This document shows positions 15,679-23,432 of a stretch of DNA of 32,873 nt, in pieces; the stretch's first letter is position 1, and each line of letters begins with the position of its first letter. The notes beneath the pieces were generated by a model, which worked only from the letters and a program-made list of their open reading frames with translations, ran no database searches and had not been told where the DNA came from. Origin of the DNA: an uncultured Eubacteriales bacterium (GTDB taxonomy: Bacteria > Bacillota > Clostridia > Lachnospirales > Lachnospiraceae); assembly GCA_900549105.1 (NCBI GenBank), contig URND01000020.1:1-32873 (forward strand), given 5' to 3'. The translations under genes were made by a program, and so were the position numbers.

Positions 15679-15741
15679 ATAGCGCAATGGGAAATAGAAG
15701 GTCGCTTCTCTTTCATATTTTCCCATTGCGCTATATTTTAC
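15679..15741 (+). terminator. Intrinsic terminator after the MATE operon
   Basis: ATAGCGCAATGGGAAA (15679-15694) and TTTCCCATTGCGCTAT (15719-15734) form a perfect 16-bp stem. The loop carries a small inner hairpin (AGAAG/CTTCT). The tail ATTTTACTGTTT is only moderately T-rich. The leftward sortase remnant ends 26 bp beyond the stem. Confidence 0.75.
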
Positions 15742-15759
15742 TGTTTACTGACAATATAC

Positions 15760-16345
15760 TTACTCCAATACGCCGATCAACACAAACCTCGCATTATTGA
15801 ATTCATAGCTGCAGGTGGACAGCGTAAGAATCAGGTCTGTGACTGCAGGAGTAATCTCGCTTGTAAAACAGGAGCGTTCTTTAGCTCTTCGGAGCCACTC
15901 TTCAAATTCCAAGTCTGAGGAAAAACCAACTGTCCAGGCATCCGCATCCACGCTGGCTACATACCCGGCAAAAATCTTCACCTCATAATTAGCCTCCGGC
16001 GTCAGGAACAGTGCGGTCGGATGTTCATCATAATATTTCTGGCTTTTGTACTCCATCAGTCCGTGGAACATGGATTCGTTCTTCATGTGATGGCCGTACA
16101 GAATACTATTCCGGTCTGATAAATCCATATCGTTTCTTGCATCTAAAAAGATGCATCCTGAGTTGTTCCACTCCCCAGTAAATAAATGCTTCAGGTACCT
16201 TCACATACTCTTCCAAGTCAGTATAGAAATCGGCTCCCTCCGAATACTCATGGAGCTGCCGATAAATCTGCCATGCTCCCACCGCAATTCCTGCAGTAAA
16301 AATCAAAATGAGCATGGCGCAAATCATATTCTTTTTTCTCATCAT
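15760..16345 (-). pseudogene. Class B sortase, internal deletion and frame break
   Basis: Two frames together give a sortase B with its middle missing. The N-terminal part (to 16106 in one frame) has a membrane anchor and ends in YVKVPEA; the second frame, from about 16185, resumes at LFTGEWNNSGCIFLDARND and runs to the end. About 60 family residues between these points are absent and the frame changes. Catalytic residues remain downstream: His in ILYGHHMKN, Cys in LTLSTCSYEF, Arg in NARF. Such sortases attach proteins to the cell wall and often ride on conjugative elements. It follows the recombinase remnant by 6 bp. An assembly error is possible but is not the simplest reading. Confidence 0.88.
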
Positions 16346-16351
16346 AACACC

Positions 16352-17032
16352 TCACAGCTGGTTGGCTTTATCCTTCATTTCTTTTGCGGTTGGGTTGCTG
16401 TAGATCAATGTGGTCTGGACATTGCTATGGCCGGCCTGATTGGCAATCTCATGAATCGCATAGCCCGTTTCCAGTGCGTGCGAACAAAAATAATGTCGAA
16501 GCGTTTTGGGGGTGATGATATCGGAGTATTGATTGAAAATCTGATTGATCCGGGAAGGATTCATTTTCCCGCTCTGACGGCTGACAAACAGATAGGGGCT
16601 ATCTGAGTCACGCACCTTCAGGTATTCCCGGATGGCATAGTCCCGTTTGTTGCCGCCCTCCAGTAAGCGCTGCCGAAATGCTTCCACATCCTTCTGCTCC
16701 ACCGTGCAGGGACTGGCATACTGGATCTGAATTTTCATGAAGTCGCTGTCCAGCACCACAATCTCGGTCTGACAACCGGCTCCGATCAGATACTCATTCA
16801 GGCTCCGCAGGGAAGAGAGATGGTTGTTCACGGTTTTCGCATGGTAGCCCCGCACATTCCGCATGTAAGAAATGTAGTCCAGCACATTGGCCCGGTAGAG
16901 CTGCTGCGGCTCATCGTCAAAGCTGTCCCGGCACCACTGAAAAAACTGTTCCATGTTATAGCAATAGGTTTTTATGGTGTTCTCCGATTTCCCCAGCTTA
17001 CGCAGGTAATCGGCAAATTCGTTTTGCAGCAT
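16352..17032 (-). pseudogene. Tyrosine recombinase/integrase lacking the first catalytic arginine region
   Basis: The 226-aa frame has an N-terminal SAM-like core-binding domain (residues 1-90) and the end of a catalytic domain: LRHYFCSHALETG (HxxR) and GHSNVQTTLIYSN (His and nucleophile Tyr). Between EGGNKRDYA and IREYLKVRD about 65 residues are missing, including the GLRISE-type segment that carries the first catalytic Arg. The deletion keeps the frame. Normal relatives are near 290 aa. It should therefore be unable to recombine DNA, although it could still bind it. A strong AAGGAGGCGG precedes the ATG. It belongs to the same decayed element as the sortase. Confidence 0.85.
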
Positions 17033-17240
17033 AATATCCGCCTCCTTACTTTGATTACACAGATGAGAGGCCGAATATACAACCCATTATGATTGTGTTT
17101 AACTCAGAGGTGTTTTTGCCCATCCAGCTGCATCCGAGTTAAATAGAATTGGTATTATATTGAACTGAAAAACTTCTTATTTCCGGGCATACTAAATGTT
17201 GAGTGCAAGCTTTTTTGCGCGGCTATTGTTTCACAAATAC
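17033..17240. other. Intergenic region without a recognisable gene
   Basis: No coding frame with a ribosome-binding site was found. It contains one inverted repeat, TTTAACTC (17098-17105) and GAGTTAAA (17136-17143), of unknown meaning. Confidence 0.5.
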
Positions 17241-17290
17241 TTGACAAGTTTCATTTCCCGCGGTATAATGCGAAGCACATTGAAACTTGT
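17241..17290 (+). promoter_or_regulatory. Consensus promoter with inverted-repeat operator (abiE-like)
   Basis: TTGACA (17241-17246), 17 bp, TATAAT (17264-17269) is a perfect consensus. ACAAGTTTCA (17244-17253) and TGAAACTTGT (17281-17290) are a perfect 10-bp inverted repeat with centres 37 bp apart, one half over the -35 and the other just after the start point. This suits autorepression by the downstream AbiEi-like protein; in known abiE operons the antitoxin binds inverted repeats at its own promoter. Confidence 0.75.
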
Positions 17291-17322
17291 GCTGTGTTGA
17301 AAATCAGGAAAGGAGGATGGAT

Positions 17323-18303
17323 ATGCTGGATTTTTTGAAAACCATATTTGGAGACGACATCACAGCTGTCCCATATGACTGCCCGGAGAAAATGCCCTAT
17401 TATATTCGGGACAATTACAAACTGCAGCGTCTGGCATGGAAGAATAACGAATGCGTCTTACTGTCCCCAAGCTCCTCTTCCTGGAGACTGCCAACCCTCA
17501 AAAAGCATTTGAAGAATCTGCAGGAGATATGTCAGGAGCCTTGTGCCCTTTCTCTGGAAAACCTGACTTCCATGCAGCGCAGAAATCTGCTGGAAAACAG
17601 CATTCCATTTATCTCTGCATCTCAGCAGGTCTATCTGCCGTTTTGGGGCTGCGCATTTATGGAAAAATTCAAGTCAGATACCCCTATTCCAGATAAAATG
17701 GCGCCCGGTACCCAGCTTGTCTTCTTATATCTCTATTACTTAAAAGGAACGGAAGACATTAACCTGACCAGAATATCCAAGGAGCTGCAGCTCTCCAAGG
17801 CAACCTGCACCCGGGCCATCAACGATCTGACTGCATCGGGCCTGTTGGCTCAGAAGGTTGAGGGAACTAATAAATGGATCGCTCCTGCCTTTGAAAAGCC
17901 TGAGTTTTTGAAAAAGGGTTACGCCAGGCTCAAATCTCCCATTGAACGCCTTGTATATGTCAAGGACCTGCCGGAGAATTTACTGTGTTTTCAAAGCGGC
18001 GTAAAGGCCCTCTCGGAGATCACAATGGTTGGGGCAAAAGAACAGGATGCCGGACTGGCTGTTTCAAAGAAAACCTGTCCCAGCATTCCAGCAGACGATA
18101 TGATATCGAAGCAGGACTTTGAGGATTTTGGCGGGACGATCATTGAAGTATGGAGCTACGATCCTTCACTGCTCTCGAAAAGCGGCCGGGTGGATGAAAT
18201 CTCTCTTCTACTGAGCTTGGAGTCGGAGCCGGATGAGCGGATCCAGATGGGTCTGGATGAAATCAGAGAAAAGCATGAGCTTCCTGTCAAACAGGACGAA
18301 TAG
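17323..18303 (+). CDS. Winged-helix regulator, putative AbiEi-type antitoxin
   Basis: 326 aa from the ATG at 17323, six bases after AGGAGG (the ATG at 17317 abuts it). A winged helix-turn-helix is visible near residues 135-195 (LVFLYLYYLKG, then LTRISKELQLSKATCTRAIN, then DLTASGLLAQKVEG). The C-terminal half ends in a region similar to AbiEi-like proteins (ERLVYVKDLPENLLCFQSG, ALSEITMV). It sits 11 bp before the remnant of a nucleotidyltransferase toxin-like gene, the usual order in type IV toxin-antitoxin pairs. The antitoxin role is inferred from this pairing and the promoter; a plain MarR-like regulator is the alternative. The gene looks intact. Confidence 0.75.
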   Translation: MLDFLKTIFGDDITAVPYDCPEKMPYYIRDNYKLQRLAWKNNECVLLSPSSSSWRLPTLKKHLKNLQEICQEPCALSLENLTSMQRRNLLENSIPFISASQQVYLPFWGCAFMEKFKSDTPIPDKMAPGTQLVFLYLYYLKGTEDINLTRISKELQLSKATCTRAINDLTASGLLAQKVEGTNKWIAPAFEKPEFLKKGYARLKSPIERLVYVKDLPENLLCFQSGVKALSEITMVGAKEQDAGLAVSKKTCPSIPADDMISKQDFEDFGGTIIEVWSYDPSLLSKSGRVDEISLLLSLESEPDERIQMGLDEIREKHELPVKQDE

Positions 18304-18314
18304 GAGAAACGAAA

Positions 18315-18524
18315 ATGGTAAGCGGGATTGATATATTCAGGGAACATTTCAGCGATTTCAAGGATTAGTATACCGTCATAGGCGGCTTTGCCTGCGATCT
18401 GCTGATGACAGATGCCGGGCTGGATTTTCGGCAGACTGTGGATATTGATATGGTACTCACCGTGGAGGCACTGACTACGGAATTTGCCAAAGCTTTTTGG
18501 GAGTTTATTGAACAGGCAGCCAAA
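18315..18524 (+). pseudogene. AbiEii-like nucleotidyltransferase, nonsense codon and truncation
   Basis: ATG at 18315 after AGGAG. The first 17 codons end in TAG (18366-18368), in the position where relatives probably have a Gln codon (CAG). The same frame then reads on as YTVIGGFACDLLM and FRQTVDIDMVL, the GG and DxD signature of MNT-type nucleotidyltransferases, up to WEFIEQAA. After 18524 the similarity stops, although the frame stays open to 18689. So the toxin-like gene is both interrupted and cut short, while its regulator partner upstream is intact. The truncation falls at the 20-bp repeat shared with 31936-31955. Confidence 0.82.
18505..18524. repeat. 20-bp direct repeat, copy A
   Basis: TTATTGAACAGGCAGCCAAA occurs exactly here and at 31936-31955 in the same orientation. 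Weaker similarity continues for roughly 60 bp beyond (a shared TGTAAGGAGA, for example), and both copies are followed by a terminator and a KTR gene. Confidence 0.85.
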
Positions 18525-18657
18525 TCTATATTCTGTTGGAAAGACTATGCTTCTTCTGAAAATTGTAAGGAGAATCTTTCTGGTTTTATATCGAAGAAAT
18601 CTCACCTCCCATTCTATGGAAAGCTAATAAGCTTTCCAATTAATGTTCCGTGGACTT

Positions 18658-18706
18658 ATAAAAAAACAGGGCCAATGACTTGCGTGTAACAAGTTCATCG
18701 GCCCTG
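18658..18706 (-). terminator. Leftward intrinsic terminator after the KTR remnant
   Basis: CAGGGCC.ATGACTTG (18667-18682) pairs with CAAGTTCATCGGCCCTG (18690-18706), with one mismatch and one bulge. The minus-strand 3' side is a run of seven T. It probably also ends the kdpDE transcript, since no closer terminator is seen. Confidence 0.85.
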
Positions 18707-18709
18707 CGC

Positions 18710-18883
18710 CTATGCGTCCGGCTCTTTAATAACGGTTATTTTTAAATCCTTTGCTGCAATCAAACTGTTTTGCTTACACTTTGGACAGTATAATGGATAA
18801 TTTATTAAAATAGTGTCTTTCCTGATTTAATCGCGAGTCTTATTTCCGCAAATGGGGCAGAATATCCACTTTATTTCTTTCAT
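18710..18883 (-). pseudogene. Cysteine-rich KTR zinc-ribbon protein, internal stop
   Basis: The frame from the ATG at 18883 reads MKEIKWIFCPICGNKTRD, then TAA (18827-18829), then IRKDTILINYPLYCPKCKQ to TAG at 18710. Two CxxC pairs and the KTR motif identify the cysteine-rich KTR family (about 58 codons), small proteins common on conjugative elements. The stop replaces what is a Lys codon in the second copy (32127-32270). Only a 24-bp spacer-like gap and then kdpE lie upstream. Confidence 0.85.
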
Positions 18884-18928
18884 AATTTTGCATCACGCTC
18901 CTTCAACAGCACATTATTGCCGCTCTCC

Positions 18929-19630
18929 TTATTCCACCCTCATCATGCGGTATCCAACGCCAATGTGCGTTTGAATGTATTGCGGGGAATCTGTTTCCGG
19001 TTCCAGCTTCTTCCGCAGAGTTGCCATAAATACCCGCAAAGACGCAATATCGTTTTCCCAGCTTCGTCCCCAAATATTCTGGGTAATAAAGGTGTGGGTC
19101 AATACCTTGCCAACATTTTTTGAGAGAAGGCATAAAAGCTTATACTCAATGGGCGTCAGATGCAGTTCCTGATCGTCCAGATAGGCGCATCCGCCGGCAT
19201 AGTCCACCCGCAGCTTTCCATTGACGAATACAGAACTGGCATACATCATTTCGGCAGTCATAAGGGAAAGCCTGCGCTGGGTCACCCGGAGTCTTGCCAG
19301 CAGTTCCTCCACTGAAAAAGGTTTTGTCAGATAGTCATCCGCACCTGCGTCCAATGCTTCAATCTTATCATGATCCTCACTCCGGGCGCTGATAACGATA
19401 ATCGGCAGGTTGGACCAGGAACGGATACTCTGAATTACCTCTACACCGTCCTTATCCGGTAATCCCAAATCCAGCAAGACAATATCCGGATTGTGAGACG
19501 AGGCTTCCATGATGGCAGCTTCTCCGGTTGCGGCCACCAAATATCGGTAATCGTTGGTTTTCAGTGTTGTTGTAATCAGGTTGCGAACCGGAGGATCATC
19601 CTCTACAACTAAAATCAAAGGTTTATTCAT
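18929..19630 (-). CDS. kdpE: KdpE response regulator
   Basis: 233 aa, OmpR family: receiver with VVEDDPP, Asp54 in LLDLGLPDKDG and YLTKPFSVEELLARLRV; winged helix with LTPIEYKLLCLLSKNVGKVLTH and SLRVFMATLRKKLEP, ending in the family's IGVGYRM. KdpE activates potassium-uptake genes on low potassium or osmotic stress when phosphorylated by KdpD. Its start overlaps the kdpD end by 8 bp. The likely targets are the two matching promoters at 24805-24858 and 29803-29856. Confidence 0.95.
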   Translation of the reverse strand: MNKPLILVVEDDPPVRNLITTTLKTNDYRYLVAATGEAAIMEASSHNPDIVLLDLGLPDKDGVEVIQSIRSWSNLPIIVISARSEDHDKIEALDAGADDYLTKPFSVEELLARLRVTQRRLSLMTAEMMYASSVFVNGKLRVDYAGGCAYLDDQELHLTPIEYKLLCLLSKNVGKVLTHTFITQNIWGRSWENDIASLRVFMATLRKKLEPETDSPQYIQTHIGVGYRMMRVE

Positions 19631-22316
19631 ATAATTCTACCTCCCCGGCTGGTAATGTAAATGTAAATTCCGTACCCTGCGGCTGATGATCCTCTACCCA
19701 GATCTTACCGCCATGAGCGGTCACAATGGATTTGCAGAGGGAAAGCCCCAATCCAAGGCTCCGGCGGCTGTCAGCGATTTTATTTGCGCCGCTGTAAAAC
19801 ATATCGAATATCCGCGGCTTTTGTTCGTCCGGGATACCGGGACCGTTGTCCGAAACCGACACAACGACCCATTTTCCTTCCCGCTTTGTATGGACTTCAA
19901 TCGTGGAACCGGCAGGTGTATACTTAATGGCATTGTCGATCAGATTGATCAGAACCTGCACAATCAGCTTCGCATCGACGCGGGCTAAAATCATCTCCTG
20001 AGAAGAATGCACCCGGATGGAGTGCTCCTGGCTTTTGAGGCCCAGATGCCGCAGCGCCTCTGCAATCACTTCCTCTATCAGCTCCACAGATTGTGTTAAA
20101 TGAACCTGTCCGCCTTCAATCCTGGTAATCGCCAGCAGGTTTTCCACCAGATTGATCAGCCATATGGAATCGTCATAAATATCCGTGAAGGTCTGTACTC
20201 TGTTGCTGTCGTCCATTTTCTGATAGTTTGCCAGCAGATTGCCGGCATTTCCCGAAATAGATGTGAGCGGCGTGCGTAAATCATGGGAAATGGCCCGCAA
20301 AAGGTTCGCGCGAAGCTGTTCATTTTTCGCAAGGACGGCCGCTTCTTCTTTTTCTTTCGCATTTCTGATATTCTCCAGTGCCAAAGCGCACTCGCCAAGG
20401 ATGGATAAAAGAACGCTGTTTTCAAAGGAATCAAGAGGGAGTTCCTGCATTGCAATCCCAATCACACCGTATACGTGTTGGCCTACCCGGATTGCATAGT
20501 ATAAGCATTTTGCATTAGATAAGGTATCGGTAGTGGCTCCGGCACGCTTATTATTTTGGAGTACCCAAACGGCTACCGCTTTTTCGTTTTCCGTCGTAAG
20601 CGCATTCTGCTCGCTGTTTGCCGCCCGGAAAACGCTTGGTATAGTCAACTCTTTCCCATCAGAAAAATACATTACCAAATCCCTGTTTAATAATTTCATC
20701 AGTTGTCCGGCAGCGGCATCCATGACTGCCCGCTCATCCGCCGCTTTCTGAAGCATCTGATTTGTTTCAAATAACACCTTTGTCCGGTAGGCAGCCCGTG
20801 CGGACTGCTTTGCGTTATCCTTTAACCGGGTGGCTAAGGTGCCAGTGAGCAGCGCCACCATAAACATAATCGTAAAAGTCACCGGATAATCCGGGTCATA
20901 AAAACGAAATGTAAATCGCGGAACCGTAAAGAAGAAGTTAAACACAAGCACACTTACAATAGCAGCAATAAATCCGCAAAGTCGGTTGGTCGTAACGACT
21001 GAAATCACCAAAACAGCAAAAATATAGACTGCGATGATATTGGCTTCCGTAAAACCCAGGGCATGAAAGATGTAACCGATTAGAGTGGCGGCAAGCAAAA
21101 CAAGGATACTCTTCACAATATCCCGGACAGGCATGGCGGCGACGGCAATTTTCCGTTTCTGCTGCTGGTAGCCGTTCTCCGCACTGGCATCGGGAATAAC
21201 GTGAATATCCATATTAGGAGCGTTGCTGATCAGGCGCTCGGTCAAAGTCGGTTTGCTGAATATCCCTTTCTTTGCGACTGTGCTGCGGCCAATCACGATC
21301 TTGGAGATTCCGGACAGCCTTGCAAATTCCGCGATTTGGAAGGGCACATCTTCCCCATAGCTGGTTTCGATGACGGCCCCAAGCTGCTCGGCCAGACGCA
21401 TGTTTTCCCGCAGCCGCTTCTTATCCTCCTCTTTCATCTCTGCTGCACCGGGGGTTTCCACAAAAAGAGCCGTAAAACTCCCCCGGAAGGCTCTTGCCAT
21501 TCTCGCCGCGGTGCGAATGATCTTTGCATTGGATGGAGAGGAAGAAAGGCAGACCAGAATATGCTCATCTGTATGGTAGTCGCTCTGGCTTTGAATTCTT
21601 GCATTTTCTGTAATCAGATTGACCCGGTCCGCACAGCGCCTCAGAGCGATTTCCCGTAAGGCGGTCAGATTTTCTACAGTAAAAAAATTGACTGCCGCAC
21701 GCTCTGCCTGGTCCTCCCGATAGATATTTCCACTTGCCAGGCGCTCTAATAATTCCGCCGGCTCAATATCCACAAGCTCCACCTGATCCGCCTGATCAAA
21801 GACGGAATCCGGGATGCGTTCCCGGACAAGGATTCCGGTTATAGATGCCACTGTGTCGTTCAGGCTTTCGATATGCTGAACATTTATGGTGGTGTAGACA
21901 TCAATACCGGAATTCAATAATTCCTGCACATCCTGATACCGCTTGGCATGACGGCAGCCTGCTGCGTTGGTATGGGCAAGCTCGTCTACTAAGATAAGCT
22001 GCGGTCTCCTTGCCAACGCAGCGTCAATATCTAATTCCCGAAGCAGCATATCCTTATAGGGAATCTGCATGACCGGAAGCTGTTCAAGACCATCCATCAA
22101 TGCTTCTGTCCGGGGACGGGCATGGGGTTCGATGTATCCCGCGACAACATCGATCCCTCGTTCCTTTGCATGATGCGCCGCCTGCAGCATTGCATAAGTT
22201 TTCCCCACGCCTGCCGCATATCCAAAAAAGATCTTCAGCTTTCCTTGTTTTTTGTTTGATGTATCGTCACGGATCGCGCGTAAAAGCTGATCCGGATTCT
22301 GCCTTGGCCGTTCCAT
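19623..22316 (-). CDS. kdpD: KdpD sensor histidine kinase
   Basis: 897 aa from the ATG at 22316, after GGAGGAATAAAA; the longer frame (22340) reads through that site. Order: KdpD N-terminal ATP-binding domain (GYAAGVGKT, LILVDELAHTN), a universal-stress-protein-like domain (about 250-380), four membrane helices (about 405-500), a GAF-like linker, phosphoacceptor RAISHDLRTPLT (His near residue 678), and an ATPase domain with NLIDNAIKYTP and LGLGLSLCKS. The stress-like domain has SSS, then exactly 20 residues, then FTALF, close to the SXS-X20-FTAXY motif that binds cyclic-di-AMP in Staphylococcus KdpD (Phe in place of Tyr). It overlaps the gene upstream by 50 bp. Confidence 0.96.
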   Translation of the reverse strand: MERPRQNPDQLLRAIRDDTSNKKQGKLKIFFGYAAGVGKTYAMLQAAHHAKERGIDVVAGYIEPHARPRTEALMDGLEQLPVMQIPYKDMLLRELDIDAALARRPQLILVDELAHTNAAGCRHAKRYQDVQELLNSGIDVYTTINVQHIESLNDTVASITGILVRERIPDSVFDQADQVELVDIEPAELLERLASGNIYREDQAERAAVNFFTVENLTALREIALRRCADRVNLITENARIQSQSDYHTDEHILVCLSSSPSNAKIIRTAARMARAFRGSFTALFVETPGAAEMKEEDKKRLRENMRLAEQLGAVIETSYGEDVPFQIAEFARLSGISKIVIGRSTVAKKGIFSKPTLTERLISNAPNMDIHVIPDASAENGYQQQKRKIAVAAMPVRDIVKSILVLLAATLIGYIFHALGFTEANIIAVYIFAVLVISVVTTNRLCGFIAAIVSVLVFNFFFTVPRFTFRFYDPDYPVTFTIMFMVALLTGTLATRLKDNAKQSARAAYRTKVLFETNQMLQKAADERAVMDAAAGQLMKLLNRDLVMYFSDGKELTIPSVFRAANSEQNALTTENEKAVAVWVLQNNKRAGATTDTLSNAKCLYYAIRVGQHVYGVIGIAMQELPLDSFENSVLLSILGECALALENIRNAKEKEEAAVLAKNEQLRANLLRAISHDLRTPLTSISGNAGNLLANYQKMDDSNRVQTFTDIYDDSIWLINLVENLLAITRIEGGQVHLTQSVELIEEVIAEALRHLGLKSQEHSIRVHSSQEMILARVDAKLIVQVLINLIDNAIKYTPAGSTIEVHTKREGKWVVVSVSDNGPGIPDEQKPRIFDMFYSGANKIADSRRSLGLGLSLCKSIVTAHGGKIWVEDHQPQGTEFTFTLPAGEVELYE

Positions 22317-22836
22317 TTTTATTCCTCCAATCTGTCCCACTTTTATTCTTCAGGCATCTGATAAAATCACTGACAATGAATGCTTTTTCGCTTTCTTCCC
22401 ATACTGCTTTTTGCAATAGATGTTCTTCTGTAATGGGCTCAATCTCCAGACCACTGTATTTTGTCACAACAGGAATGTAGGCCAGAGACACTTCGCATAT
22501 ATTATAATGTGTTCCTTCAGGAACGGCAACGCTCTCCGGCAAAAACGCCACGTCTAATTTATGCCTGGATAACTCCCTTAGCAATTCATCAACAGTTCCA
22601 CTGAAAAAATAAACAGAAATATCCTGCCGGGACACGGTAAAGGAATCAAGGATGTCCGTAATACTGTCCGCAATCAACGGATCGGAAAAACCGATTCTCA
22701 AGCTGCTTTCTTCGGATGGAAGAAGTGAGACTTCAGCACGATGGCTGCTTTCCAAAAAACGGTCCAGCTTCTTCATAATAAAAAAGCCAAACAGAAACGT
22801 CGCAGCCACAGCTATGAGTAATAGAAAATCCTGCAT
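22267..22836 (-). CDS. Membrane-anchored protein with a LysR-substrate-domain-like ectodomain
   Basis: 189 aa from the ATG at 22836, with GGGGGTGAG upstream. One N-terminal membrane segment (about residues 3-20, DFLLLIAVAATFLFGFFIM) is followed by a soluble region that opens LRIGFSDPLIADSITDILDSF and continues with KLDVAFLPE and HYNICEVSLAYIPVVTK, reminiscent of the substrate-binding half of LysR-type regulators or type-2 periplasmic binding folds. It lies between trkA and kdpD in one transcript and overlaps kdpD by 50 bp. I do not recognise a named family. A role as an accessory sensor or modulator of the potassium system is inference from place. Confidence 0.7.
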   Translation of the reverse strand: MQDFLLLIAVAATFLFGFFIMKKLDRFLESSHRAEVSLLPSEESSLRIGFSDPLIADSITDILDSFTVSRQDISVYFFSGTVDELLRELSRHKLDVAFLPESVAVPEGTHYNICEVSLAYIPVVTKYSGLEIEPITEEHLLQKAVWEESEKAFIVSDFIRCLKNKSGTDWRNKNGTAKAESGSAFTRDP

Positions 22837-22864
22837 GCGCTCACCCCCTCACTTACTCTATCCG

Positions 22865-23421
22865 TTATATACGAAAGCACTTTTGCAGATCTCTGCTCCT
22901 TCCAAGAACAAGCATCGTTTCTCCTGCTTTCAGCTCCATATCCGGTGAAATCGATAGCTCCAGTCTGCCGTTTTTCTTGATGCCCATAATATTGATCTGG
23001 TATTTTTTCCGAATGTCGATCTGTCCGATTGTCCGGTTCTCCCAGTCCTTCGGAACAGGGATCTCAAAAATGGCATGCTCCTCGTCCAATTCTATGTAGT
23101 CGAGGATGTGATCCGCACTGTACCGGATAGCGGTTCATTTCGCAAGTTGCTTTTCCGGGTAAACCACTTCGTCCGCCCCGTTGCGCAGCAGAAATTTTGC
23201 CTGCACATCCCTGGCAGCTCTGGACACCACCAGCTTTGCTCCCAACTCTTTTAACAGAGAAGTGGTTTCCAATGAGCTTTGAAAATCATTACCTATGGCA
23301 GCACGGCTTCCACACGATCCTCTACATCGTCAACCGCCATCACCTGATGTCCCAGTTGGTGCAGGTGCATGGCAATATGCCGTCCAAAACGTCCGAGTCC
23401 GATTAAGAGTATTGATTTCAT
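22865..23421 (-). pseudogene. trkA: TrkA/KtrA potassium-channel regulator, deletion, frame break and stop
   Basis: The gene opens well (AAAGGAGG before the ATG at 23421) with the Rossmann start MKSILLIGLGRFGRHIA. The frame fails after VEDRVEAVLP. About 40 residues are missing, and the protein resumes in another frame at IGNDFQSSLETTSLLKELGAK through LRNGADEVVYPEKQLAK. A TGA then interrupts, and the same frame continues TAIRYSADHILDYIELDEEH and the RCK_C domain to 22865. TrkA binds NAD(H)/ATP and, through RCK_C, often cyclic-di-AMP, and gates TrkH. The last part (from 23089) could be translated alone as a free RCK_C domain. It lies 11 bp after trkH. Confidence 0.88.
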
Positions 23422-23432
23422 AGTATCCTCCT

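Noticed and set aside
15679..15734. 16-bp perfect inverted repeat as transposon ends
   Set aside because: The arms are only 24 bp apart, with a nested hairpin in the loop, directly after an operon end; a terminator is the simpler reading.
18405..18689. 94-codon rightward frame as an intact gene
   Set aside because: It is the in-frame remainder of the nucleotidyltransferase after its TAG; beyond 18524 it only reads through repeat and terminator sequence.
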